From contig JARUHG010000001.1 of NCBI GenBank assembly GCA_031216755.1, forward strand, positions 1,116,001-1,180,000: a stretch of 64,000 bases of DNA, read 5' to 3'. Position numbers and translations under genes: made by a program. The first letter of the stretch is position 1; each line of letters opens with the position of its first letter. Positions 10,042 to 18,482 of this stretch are shown piece after piece. Below the pieces are notes generated by a model. It made no database searches, had not been told where the DNA came from, and was given only the letters and a program-made list of their open reading frames with translations. Source of the DNA: Lysobacter arvi (GTDB taxonomy: Bacteria > Pseudomonadota > Gammaproteobacteria > Xanthomonadales > Xanthomonadaceae).

Positions 10042-11177
10042 CGACCGCCCTCTCCCACGCGCGCATCACCACGCGGGGCGCGAGCTTCACCCTCACTGTG
10101 CTCTGGCTCGCGCTCGCACTGGCCGGCTGCAACCGCAGCTCGGCCGAAACCACGCCCGCGCAGGCCGTCCCGGACGTGCTGACCGTGCAGGCCAAGGCGG
10201 CCGATGCCGCGTTCGAGCTGCGCCTGCCCGCGCGCGCGCTCGCCGGCGAGTCGGCGCAGCTCTACCCGCGCGCGACCGGTTTCGTCGCCGAACGCCGCGC
10301 CGACCTCGGCGACAAGGTGCAGGCCGGCCAGGTGCTCGCGGTGATCGCGGCACCGGAGTCCGACCAGGCGGTGCGCGAGGCCGCGGCGGTGCTCGCGCAG
10401 GCCAGGGCGGACCTGGAACTGGCGAAGGTGAACTACGAGCGCGCCAAGGTGCTGGTCGGTTCGGGCGCCATTTCGAAGGAGCTGTACAGCGACCGCAAGG
10501 CGAACTTCGACGTGGCCCTCGCCGCGCGTGGCGCCGCCGAAGCGCGGCTGGCCGCGGCGCGCGAGCGACAGGGCTTCCAGACCGTGCGCGCGCCGTTTTC
10601 CGGCGTCGTGGTCGCGCGCAACGTCGAGCGCGGCGATCGCGTGGTCGGCGATGCGGCCAGCGCGCAGCCGATGTTCGAGATCAACGCACTGGACCCGCTG
10701 CGCGTGGTGGTAGACGTGCCGCAGAACGTGGCGTTGCAGATCCAGCCCGGCGTGGAAGGCGACGTGACGTTCCCCGAATTGCCGGCCCAGACGTTCAAGG
10801 CGCAGGTCGTGCGCAGCGCGCAGGCCATCTCGCGCGATGCCGGCGTCATGCGCACCGAGTTGCGCCTGCCCAATCCCGACAGCCGCATCCCCGCCGGCAT
10901 GGTCGGCAGCGTGACCCTGCATTTGCAGCGCGCCGCGCCGGCGGTCGTCGTGCCGGTATCGACCGTCGTGCAGCGCGGCACGGTCGCGCAGGTAGCGACG
11001 GTGAAGGACGGCAAGCTCGACTTCCAGGACGTCACGCTCGGCCGCAACCTGGGCAACGACATCGAAGTGCTGGCGGGCGTGGCGGCGAACGACACCGTCG
11101 TGCTTGCGCCCAACGCGCTGCTCACCGACGGGGCCGCGGTGAACGCCAAGGCGCTGGCCGCGGCCACGAAGCAGTAA
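10038..11177 (+). CDS. RND efflux periplasmic adaptor (membrane fusion protein), lipoprotein
   Basis: A 379-residue adaptor that links the RND permease to an outer-membrane channel. The N-terminus has a lipobox ending in LALAGC with Cys31, so it should be anchored in the inner membrane. The order is then lipoyl half (LYPRATGFVAERRADLGDKV), an alpha-helical hairpin of about residues 115-185, the second lipoyl half (VRAPFSGVVVARNVERGDRV) and the beta-barrel region. This is the usual HlyD/AcrA plan. The ATG at 10038 overlaps the permease stop as ATGA, so translation is probably coupled. Partner outer-membrane protein is not encoded here. Confidence 0.92.
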   Translation: MTTALSHARITTRGASFTLTVLWLALALAGCNRSSAETTPAQAVPDVLTVQAKAADAAFELRLPARALAGESAQLYPRATGFVAERRADLGDKVQAGQVLAVIAAPESDQAVREAAAVLAQARADLELAKVNYERAKVLVGSGAISKELYSDRKANFDVALAARGAAEARLAAARERQGFQTVRAPFSGVVVARNVERGDRVVGDAASAQPMFEINALDPLRVVVDVPQNVALQIQPGVEGDVTFPELPAQTFKAQVVRSAQAISRDAGVMRTELRLPNPDSRIPAGMVGSVTLHLQRAAPAVVVPVSTVVQRGTVAQVATVKDGKLDFQDVTLGRNLGNDIEVLAGVAANDTVVLAPNALLTDGAAVNAKALAAATKQ

Positions 11178-11186
11178 GCGATCGGC

Positions 11187-12158
11187 TCACTCGGCCGGCG
11201 GTGCGCCGGCCGCATCCTTCTGCCGGCTCAGATCGGCCTCGGCGCGCAGGAACACCGCGCCGAGCGCTTCGTCGCCCTCGTCGGACATCGCGCTGCCGAC
11301 GAGCACGGAAAAGCCGCTGCGCCCCGGTTCGTCGCCCGCGATCGCGCGCAAGGCATCCAGCCGCGACGCCCCGGCATCGCCGATCAACACGGCGACGAAC
11401 TCGGCGCTCGCGCTGACGCGATTGATGCGATCGCCCTGTTCGAGGTCCAGGCACGCTTCCAGTCGCGATTCGAGCGCCGCCAGGGCCTTCTCCACCGTCC
11501 GTTCGCCGTCGCGCTCCACCGCCGATGCGAAGCGTTGCACCTCGAGGATGGCGATGAGGAAGGGTTCCTTCGCCACGGGCGCGGGCGACGGTTCCGACGG
11601 CGCCGGACGCACGTCCGCCAGCGCGGCCTCGACATCGTCCTGGTAGCGGCGCGCGTGCCCGTCGAGCAGGCCCATGGCGATGCGCCCGAGCGAGCGCAGC
11701 CATTCGCGCTGCTCGGGCCCGAGCGTGCGCGGTTGCCGGTCGACGACGCACAGCGTGCCGATCGCCTGTCCGTCGGCGGTGGTGAGCGGCACGCTCGCGT
11801 AGAAGCGCGCGCGCACCTCGCCGATCACGATCGGCAGGAACGCGAACCGCGGATCGCGCGCGAGGTCGGACACCTCCATCAGCTCGTCCGGTTCGAGGAT
11901 CGCGTGCGCGCACACCGCGACGTTGCGCGGCGTTTCGTGTTCGGCCAGGCCGATCCGCGCCTTGAACCATTGGCGCTCGCGGTCGATCAGCGACAGCAAC
12001 GCGATCGGCGCGTCGCACAGATGCGCCGCGATGCGCACCAGGTCGTCGTAGACGGTTTCGGTCGGCGTATCGACGACGTGGTAGCGATCCAGCGCATGCT
12101 GGCGCGCACGCTCGTCGGCTGGAACGACGCGTTGGGGAATCCGGGCCAAGGGCCACAC
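11187..12158 (-). CDS. GAF-domain protein with a degenerate GGDEF-like C-terminus
   Basis: A 323-residue cytoplasmic protein. Residues about 20-175 form a GAF domain of the sensor type (VRIAAHLCDAPIALLSLIDRERQWFKA, then CAHAILEPDELMEVSDLARDPRF and SVPLTTADGQAIGTLCVVD), usually found at the N-terminus of diguanylate cyclases and kinases. The C-terminal 125 residues have the length and rhythm of a GGDEF domain, with VFLRAEADLSRQKD resembling its last helix. No GGDEF, RxxD or other catalytic motif is visible. I infer a non-catalytic sensor or scaffold. The start is GTG at 12158; no ATG lies between it and the GAF domain. Confidence 0.75.
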   Translation of the reverse strand: MWPLARIPQRVVPADERARQHALDRYHVVDTPTETVYDDLVRIAAHLCDAPIALLSLIDRERQWFKARIGLAEHETPRNVAVCAHAILEPDELMEVSDLARDPRFAFLPIVIGEVRARFYASVPLTTADGQAIGTLCVVDRQPRTLGPEQREWLRSLGRIAMGLLDGHARRYQDDVEAALADVRPAPSEPSPAPVAKEPFLIAILEVQRFASAVERDGERTVEKALAALESRLEACLDLEQGDRINRVSASAEFVAVLIGDAGASRLDALRAIAGDEPGRSGFSVLVGSAMSDEGDEALGAVFLRAEADLSRQKDAAGAPPAE

Positions 12159-12233
12159 TTCACGCGGCGGAGGTTCGAACGTTGACGCAGCGGCGGTCCA
12201 GACGGCGTCAACGCGACGCCGTCACCGCGCGAT

Positions 12234-15200
12234 TCAGCGCAGTTCCACCCGCACGCGCGCACCGGCCCGGCCGATCCGCAGCTCGCCCTCGCGCCACTGC
12301 GCCGGCTTGCCGTTGATGGTCGTCACACCCGGCGCCGTCGGGTACGGCCACGTGAACACGATGCCGCCCGGCGGCAGCTTCGTGTCCGGCGCGATGTCGA
12401 GCGTCAACGCGCCGCCGGATTCGCGCAGCCGGTAGCCGACCGGACCGTACTGCGTGCGCAGCCTCGCGACACTGACGCCCTCGCCCGCCAGCCAGTCCGA
12501 GGGAATGCCCGCGGCGACGACCAGCGTGTCGTCCAGATCGCGCGAATAGGCGAACAGGTCCAGCGCGGAACGCACGTAATCCGAGCCGACCCACGCGTGC
12601 GGCAGGTCGCCGACGAAGAAGGGTTTGCGCGGCGTACGCGAAACGACTTCGGCCCACTGGTTCCACGTGCGCGGCTGCTGGTCGGCGAAGAAGAACGCCA
12701 GCGCTTCATGCGCGCGATCGCGCCAGCCCAGCCGCACGAACGTGCCGATGGTGCGCAGTTCGTAGGGCGTGTAGTCCTTCCACTCGCGCGTGCCATCGCG
12801 TCGCGCCACGAACTCGCGCCAGTAGCGCTCGAACGTGTTGTCCAGCAGGTCCTGCGGCAACCGGCCCTGCTCGCCGCCGGGCGCGAGCGCGATGGTCGTG
12901 GACGTCGCATCGAAGTCGCCCAGCTCCGCGGCACCCGGCAGGAAATCGATGCCGTGCTGCTGCGTCGCGCTGCGCAGCGAGGCATGGAGATCGTCGCGGA
13001 ACTGGTCGCGCGAGGCGGCGAAGCGTTTGGCGTCCGCGTCCTTGCCGAGCCACTGCGCGATCTCCACCGCGTCCTTGTAGCCACGCAGCGCCCAGAAGTT
13101 GTCCCAGTACGAATGCATCGGCTTGGCCGAATACCCTTCGTGGCTGATCGAGGCCGGCATCATTCCGTAGAACGCCGGATTGCGCGCGCGATTGGCTTCG
13201 GTCCGCTCGCTCAGCCGGAGCTTCTCCATGTACTCGAACGCACCGACGACATGCGGCCACATCGACTGCAACATCGCGCGGTCGCGGTTGAACCGGTAGA
13301 CCTCGGCGATGGTGAAGATCAGCTCGCCGTGGCTGTCGTTTTCCGGCACCGGGTCGCTGCCGCGGTCGTCCACGCAGCACGGCACCTTGCCGTTGTCGAA
13401 CTGGTACGGCGCGTACCAGCGCAGGAACTCGGCGGCCACGTCCTCGCGCCCCATGCGCAGCAGGCCTTCGCCGATCATCGCGCCGTCGCGGATCCACGCG
13501 CGCGAGTACGAGCGCGTGCCCGGTTGCAGGCGCGGGCCGATGCGGCTGATCAGCATGTGCGCCAGCGCGGTGCGCAGCGTGTCGACGACGTGCCGGCCCT
13601 GTTCCGGCACCTGCAGCTGCACCCGGTCGAGCTTGCTGCGCCACAGCGCCGCGGTGGCCTCCTGCGCCTTCGCGGCGTCGATGGGCTTTGGCGCGTCCGT
13701 GTCGCGACCGGTCAGGCGCACGCTCCAGTCGAACGCGCGCGACTGCCCCGGTGCGAGTTCCACCGCATACAGCAGCGCACCGGATGCAAGGCCGGTCGCA
13801 TCGTCGACCTTGTCGTCGAGCGGGCCGAGCGCCTTGCAACCGTCGGCACACGACGACGACCAGTCCGCGCGCGCCAGCCGCTGCACGGCTTCGCCTTCGT
13901 CGAAGCGCGTGGCGAACGCGGCGTCCGCCGGGCTCGCGTGCACGGGAAACCGGCCCTCGACCGCGATCGTGTCGCGCGTCGTGGCGAGCGAACGGATCGT
14001 GCTCACGCCGCCGACGGTGCTCAGGAACTGCGTCGGCGGGTTCACCTGCATCGGGCGCGCGGCGAGCGCGAACACGTAACGGCGCGGCTTGTCGCTCGTG
14101 TTGCGCAGGACGTAGCGCGCGGTGAGGTGCGAATCGTCGCGCGTACCGTGCGCGAACGCCGTGGTGTCGAGCGTGAAGTGCGCGTGCTGCCAATGCACCG
14201 ACGGAATCGGAAGGTAGCCGTCCTGCAACGACTGCGTGGTCCTGACGTCGGCCCACGACACCAGCGTGCCGTCGCTCACCACGAACGGTTCGATGCTGAA
14301 GGCGCCCTTCCCGACTTCGACCGCGCCGTCCTCGCCGATCAGCCCCTGTTCGATGCCGCCGTCCAGGCCGAGGATCGTCCAGTACGGCTGCTCGCCGCTG
14401 AAGCCGCGCGGCCAGCGACCGCGTGGCGCGTCCTTCGCCACGGACTTCACGAAGTCGTTCGGCGTCGCCGCGAACGCCAGCGGCATCACCTGCAGGCGGA
14501 TGAGTGCGATCCGGCCCGCAGGCGCCTTGCGCGGCGTCAGGCGGACGAAGCGCGCTTCGGATTCGGGCAGTGCGATGTGATCGCGCCCGCCGTCGCCGCC
14601 GGCCACGTCGCGCACGTTGCGCCACTGCGTGCCGTCCTCCGACAGCTCGATCCGATAGTCGGTCGCGTGCTCGCCCGGGAGCCAGTCGAGCACGAGGCCG
14701 CCGAATTCGCGCGGCTTGCGCAGGTCGAGCGTGAACTGCGGCGGACGTGCCGGGTCGATGTCAGCATGCCAGGCGCTGGCGGCCGCATCGTCGATCGCGG
14801 CGCGGGCCGGGCCGGTGCGGCGTTCGACCGTCGCCGTCGCGGTGCCGGTCAACGGCGAGTCGTCCTGCGGCGGCAGCGCGCGGAACGTCAGCTGGTCGAA
14901 GCACACCGACCCCTTGCCGCCGACGCTGTTGTAGATCGTGAATTCGACCTTGCGGCTGCGGCGCAGCGTCGGGTCCGGCGCAGGGCCCCATGCGCGGCTG
15001 ATGTGGCGCTGCTTGTAGACGACGCGCGACCACTCCTTCGGGAACTCGTAGCGCGGCTTGTTGACCCACCACACGTTGTCGCCGCTGTCATCGACCACCT
15101 TGAACTGCAGGTCGTTCGGCGGCGAATCGCCGCGCAACCGGAACGAGAACGCGTAGTTGTCCGGATAGTCGATCGGCAGCTCGCGCTGAAGGCCCGCGTA

Positions 15201-15410
15201 GCCGGATACGCCGTTGAAGTCGTAGTCCAGGCACACCGCGTTTCCGTCGGCGCCCGGCACGGTGCGAAGCGTTCCGCTGACCTGGTCGGAGGTGACGACC
15301 TGCCACGGCGAGGTGGATTCGAAATCGTCCAGGACGCGGACCTCCCCGACGCCCTGCGCGTATCCGACCACCGGAACGAGCGCGAATGCCCATGCGAAAC
15401 GCTTTGCCAT
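12234..15410 (-). CDS. Large secreted multidomain glycosidase (CBM-like, F5/8C and six-hairpin domains)
   Basis: A 1058-residue exported protein. Signal peptide at residues 1-18 (cleavage after VVGYA). Residues about 25-180 look like a CBM11/galactose-binding-like beta sandwich (VRVLDDFES start). Residues about 190-308 look like a discoidin (F5/8 type C) domain with FGGLVLDWLPGEHATDYRIE. Next is a beta-rich linker domain to about 600. The C-terminal third looks like an (alpha/alpha)6 barrel: SRAWIRDGAMIGEGLLRMGR, NDSHGELIFTIAEVYRFNRD and DYTPYELRTIGTF are the kind of blocks seen in GH15/GH63-like enzymes. It starts 2 bp after the permease stop, so it is the last gene of the transporter operon. 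Family and substrate are not recognised; an exo-acting glucosidase is plausible. Confidence 0.75.
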   Translation of the reverse strand: MAKRFAWAFALVPVVGYAQGVGEVRVLDDFESTSPWQVVTSDQVSGTLRTVPGADGNAVCLDYDFNGVSGYAGLQRELPIDYPDNYAFSFRLRGDSPPNDLQFKVVDDSGDNVWWVNKPRYEFPKEWSRVVYKQRHISRAWGPAPDPTLRRSRKVEFTIYNSVGGKGSVCFDQLTFRALPPQDDSPLTGTATATVERRTGPARAAIDDAAASAWHADIDPARPPQFTLDLRKPREFGGLVLDWLPGEHATDYRIELSEDGTQWRNVRDVAGGDGGRDHIALPESEARFVRLTPRKAPAGRIALIRLQVMPLAFAATPNDFVKSVAKDAPRGRWPRGFSGEQPYWTILGLDGGIEQGLIGEDGAVEVGKGAFSIEPFVVSDGTLVSWADVRTTQSLQDGYLPIPSVHWQHAHFTLDTTAFAHGTRDDSHLTARYVLRNTSDKPRRYVFALAARPMQVNPPTQFLSTVGGVSTIRSLATTRDTIAVEGRFPVHASPADAAFATRFDEGEAVQRLARADWSSSCADGCKALGPLDDKVDDATGLASGALLYAVELAPGQSRAFDWSVRLTGRDTDAPKPIDAAKAQEATAALWRSKLDRVQLQVPEQGRHVVDTLRTALAHMLISRIGPRLQPGTRSYSRAWIRDGAMIGEGLLRMGREDVAAEFLRWYAPYQFDNGKVPCCVDDRGSDPVPENDSHGELIFTIAEVYRFNRDRAMLQSMWPHVVGAFEYMEKLRLSERTEANRARNPAFYGMMPASISHEGYSAKPMHSYWDNFWALRGYKDAVEIAQWLGKDADAKRFAASRDQFRDDLHASLRSATQQHGIDFLPGAAELGDFDATSTTIALAPGGEQGRLPQDLLDNTFERYWREFVARRDGTREWKDYTPYELRTIGTFVRLGWRDRAHEALAFFFADQQPRTWNQWAEVVSRTPRKPFFVGDLPHAWVGSDYVRSALDLFAYSRDLDDTLVVAAGIPSDWLAGEGVSVARLRTQYGPVGYRLRESGGALTLDIAPDTKLPPGGIVFTWPYPTAPGVTTINGKPAQWREGELRIGRAGARVRVELR

Positions 15411-15412
15411 CC

Positions 15413-16234
15413 TCACCCTTTCACGCTCCCGACCAGCAGGCCCTGCAGGTAATAGCGCTGCAGCGCCAGGAACAGCAGCAGGACCGGCAGCACCGTCACC
15501 ACCGAGCCGGCCATCATCATTTCGTTGTCCTGCACGTGTTCGCGCGAGAGCGACGCCAGCGCCACCGGCAACGTGAAGTGGCCCGAGTCGCTCAGCACGA
15601 TCAGCGGCCACATGAAGTCGTTCCACGCGCCGAGGAAGACGAAGATCGCCAGCGTGACGAGAATCGGCTTGAGCACCGGCAACACGACCTGGAAGAAGAT
15701 GCGCGTCTCGCTCGCCCCGTCGATCCGCGCCGCTTCGAGCAGTTCGTCGGGGATCGAGCGGGCGTACTGCCGCACGAGGAAGATCCCGAACACGCTGGCC
15801 ATCAACGGCACGATCGCGCCGGCGTAGGTGTTCACCAGTCCCATCTGCTTGAGCATCAGGAACAGCGGCATCATCGTGACCTGCGCCGGGATGATCAGCG
15901 CCCCCAGCAGCAGGCGGAACACGCGCTCGCGCCCGGCGAACTTCAGCTTGGCGAACGCGTACCCGGCCATCGTGTTGAGCAACAACGCGATGAGCGTCGC
16001 GGCGGTGGCGATCATCGCGCTGTTGAGCAGGTAGCGACCCATGCCGGCGCGCGCGAACAGCTCGTGGTAGTTGTGCAGCGTCGGCGCCGACGGCACGAGC
16101 GGCGGCGGGAAGTGGCTCGCCTCGCCGGGCTGCATGAAGGACACCGACAGCATCCACAGCAGCGGCGCGAGGCTGATCACCGCCAGCGCGATCATCAGGC
16201 CGTTGACGACGGCACGGGCGAGGCGCGGGTTCAT
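15413..16234 (-). CDS. Carbohydrate ABC transporter permease, MalG type
   Basis: A 273-residue inner-membrane subunit of a sugar importer with six predicted membrane segments. The cytoplasmic coupling loop EAARIDGASETRIFFQVVLP is the EAA motif that docks onto the ATPase. The N-terminal region PLLWMLSVSFMQPGEA is typical of MalG/UgpE proteins. The ATG at 16234 shares its A with the stop codon of the upstream permease (TGATG), so translation is coupled. The downstream glycosidase starts 2 bp after this gene. No ATPase gene belongs to this operon. Confidence 0.93.
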   Translation of the reverse strand: MNPRLARAVVNGLMIALAVISLAPLLWMLSVSFMQPGEASHFPPPLVPSAPTLHNYHELFARAGMGRYLLNSAMIATAATLIALLLNTMAGYAFAKLKFAGRERVFRLLLGALIIPAQVTMMPLFLMLKQMGLVNTYAGAIVPLMASVFGIFLVRQYARSIPDELLEAARIDGASETRIFFQVVLPVLKPILVTLAIFVFLGAWNDFMWPLIVLSDSGHFTLPVALASLSREHVQDNEMMMAGSVVTVLPVLLLFLALQRYYLQGLLVGSVKG

Positions 16235-17130
16235 CACTCCGCCCCCTTGCGACGGGCGAACCAAAGCAGTCCGCTGGTGGCGACCGACATCAGCGCGAAC
16301 AGCAGGAACGCCACCGCCGAGGCGTTGCCCAGGTTCCACCACTTGAACCCTTCCTCGTACATCAGGTACAGCACGCTGACCGTGCTCTGCAGCGGCCCGC
16401 CCTGCGTGATCACGTACGGTTCGGCGAACAGCTGGAAGTAACCCGACAGCGTGAGGATGCCGACCATCAGCAGCACCGGCCCCAGCTGCGGCAGCGTGAC
16501 GTTCCAGAACTGCTGCGCGGGCGTCGCGCCGTCGATGCGCGCGGCCTCGTAGAGGTCTTCCGGGATCGACTGCAGACCGGCGAGGAAGATGATCATGTTG
16601 TAGCCGAAGTTCTTCCACACGGCGAACAGGATGATCGTCGGCATGGCCCACGCCGGATCGCCGAGCCAGTCGATGGCGGGAAGGCCGAGCGAGGTCAGCC
16701 CCCAGTTCACCAGTCCGTAGCGCGTGTGGAACAGGTATCGCCAGATCACCGCGACCGCGACGACGGTCGTGACCACCGGCGCGAAATAGGCGGTGCGGAA
16801 GAACGGCCTGAAGCGGGCGGCTTTCGAATGCAGCAGCAGCGCGGCGCCGAGCGACACCGCGATCGACAGCGGCACGCCGACCACGACGAAATACATCGTG
16901 TTGCCCAGCGCCTTCCAGAACAGCGGATCCTGCAACAGCGCCGCGTAGTTGTGCAGGCCGACGAAGCGCAGGTTCGACAGGTCCGCGAGCGAGTAGATGT
17001 CGAAATCGGTCAGGCTGAGCGCGAATGCGGCCAGCACCGGCAGGCCGAAGAACACGGCGATGACCGTGAGCGCAGGCGCGGCGAACACCCAGCCGGCCGT
17101 GGAGGCGCTGATGCGCGGCATCGCGCTCAT
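16234..17130 (-). CDS. Carbohydrate ABC transporter permease, MalF type
   Basis: A 298-residue inner-membrane subunit pairing with the MalG-type protein encoded just downstream. Six membrane segments are predicted. The start WVFAAPALTVIAVFFGLPVL and the coupling loop YEAARIDGATPAQQFWNVTLP are typical of MalF/UgpA-like permeases in oligosaccharide importers. The ATG at 17130 overlaps the stop of the binding-protein gene by 4 bp (ATGA). In-frame codons extend upstream but lie inside the binding-protein gene and have no membrane character, so they were not used. Confidence 0.93.
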   Translation of the reverse strand: MSAMPRISASTAGWVFAAPALTVIAVFFGLPVLAAFALSLTDFDIYSLADLSNLRFVGLHNYAALLQDPLFWKALGNTMYFVVVGVPLSIAVSLGAALLLHSKAARFRPFFRTAYFAPVVTTVVAVAVIWRYLFHTRYGLVNWGLTSLGLPAIDWLGDPAWAMPTIILFAVWKNFGYNMIIFLAGLQSIPEDLYEAARIDGATPAQQFWNVTLPQLGPVLLMVGILTLSGYFQLFAEPYVITQGGPLQSTVSVLYLMYEEGFKWWNLGNASAVAFLLFALMSVATSGLLWFARRKGAE

Positions 17131-18482
17131 GGCGCGCCTCCGGCGGCGTGCTGGTCCATCATCCAGCGGCGTTTTTCCAGGATCGCATCGGCGCGGCGAT
17201 CGAGTTCGGCTGCCGCCTGGTCGACGGTGTAGCGACCGGCGACCATCTGCTCGCCGACGATGCGCAGCTCCTGTGCGATGCGCTCCCACTCGGGCACCTT
17301 CGGCGCAGGGCGGGCGCGTTCGAGCTGTTCGCGGAACGGCAACGTGTACGGGTCCTTCGCCAGTGCCTGGCTGGATTCCCATGCGCTGCGGCGCGGCGGC
17401 AGGTTGCCGGTGAGGGCATGGAAGCGCACCTGCACCTGCGGATCGGACAGGAACGCGACGAGCTTCCACGCCGCGTCCTTGTTCTTCGACTGCTCGAAGA
17501 CGACGAAGCTCGCGCCACCGGCGACCGACGCGCCGGGGCCGTCGGGACCGGGGAGCGGCATCGTGCCCCATTTGCCGTCCAGCTCCGGCGGCAGGCGCTT
17601 GCGGAATTCGGCGATGTTCCAGGGGCCGTTGACGTAGAAGGTGAAGAAGCCGCGGCCGAACTCGTTCCACACGTTCGCGATCTGCGTGTTGGCGAACGCC
17701 GGCGCCCACTTGCGCGCGAAGATGTCGTTGTAGAACGCGAGCGTGCGCTTGAAACCGGGGCTGCGGAAATTGCCGTAGCGGCCGTCGTCGCGCAGCAGCG
17801 GATCGGGCTGCTGGATCGCCAGGTTGAGCAGCGGCTCGTATTCGTTGAGCGGCAGGTGGATGGCGTAACGATCCGGCCCGACGTGGCGCTTCACCGCGGC
17901 CATCGCTTCGTTCCATTCCGCCCAGGTGCGCGGCACCTGCTTCATGCCGGACGCTTCGAGGATGTCCTTGCGATAGAACGGCAAACGCGTTTCGACGTAC
18001 CACGGCACCGCATAGACCTGTCCCGCGATGACGCCGGTGTCCCACGACCCGCGGAAGTAATCGTCGGCCGGCATCGACGGCGTGCGCGCGAGGAACGGCT
18101 GCAGCGGCGTCACCGCGCGCAGTTCGACGAACTCGGCCAGCCACGTGTTGCCCAGCCCGCACACGTCGGGCAGGCCGTCGCCGGCGAAGGCGGTCAGCAG
18201 TTTCTCGTGCGCGGCGGTGACCGGAAGCTGCTGCACTTCGACGCGGATATCGGGATGGGCGCGCTCGAAGTCGGGGATGAGCTGGCGAACCATCTCGCCC
18301 TCGAACCCCATCGCCCAGAAGCGCACGACGGTGCGGTCGTCGCGCTCGCTGTCGCAGGCGGCAACGAGCGCGACAAGCACGCACAAGACCACGACCGCGA
18401 CGCACCTTCGCGCGCCTGCCCAACGCGCGCCTGTCCGCAGGAGGGCAGGAAACCGCCGCGTGCCTGGCCGAGGTCCGCTCAC
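17127..18482 (-). CDS. Sugar ABC transporter substrate-binding lipoprotein
   Basis: A 451-residue extracytoplasmic sugar-binding protein of the family 1 (MalE/UgpB) type. It delivers oligosaccharide to the permeases encoded next. A GTG start at 18482 overlaps the TGA stop of the GH144-like gene as GTGA; no ATG is available near the export signal. It gives an Arg-rich N-terminus, a hydrophobic stretch and a lipobox LVAAC with Cys43, so a lipoprotein is predicted. Family blocks include VVRFWAMGFEGEMVRQLIPD, DVCGLGNTWLAEF, YAVPWYVETRLPFYRKD and AAWKLVAFLSDPQVQ. The stop overlaps the MalF-type start by 4 bp. The basic leader before the signal core is longer than usual. Confidence 0.88.
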   Translation of the reverse strand: MSGPRPGTRRFPALLRTGARWAGARRCVAVVVLCVLVALVAACDSERDDRTVVRFWAMGFEGEMVRQLIPDFERAHPDIRVEVQQLPVTAAHEKLLTAFAGDGLPDVCGLGNTWLAEFVELRAVTPLQPFLARTPSMPADDYFRGSWDTGVIAGQVYAVPWYVETRLPFYRKDILEASGMKQVPRTWAEWNEAMAAVKRHVGPDRYAIHLPLNEYEPLLNLAIQQPDPLLRDDGRYGNFRSPGFKRTLAFYNDIFARKWAPAFANTQIANVWNEFGRGFFTFYVNGPWNIAEFRKRLPPELDGKWGTMPLPGPDGPGASVAGGASFVVFEQSKNKDAAWKLVAFLSDPQVQVRFHALTGNLPPRRSAWESSQALAKDPYTLPFREQLERARPAPKVPEWERIAQELRIVGEQMVAGRYTVDQAAAELDRRADAILEKRRWMMDQHAAGGAP

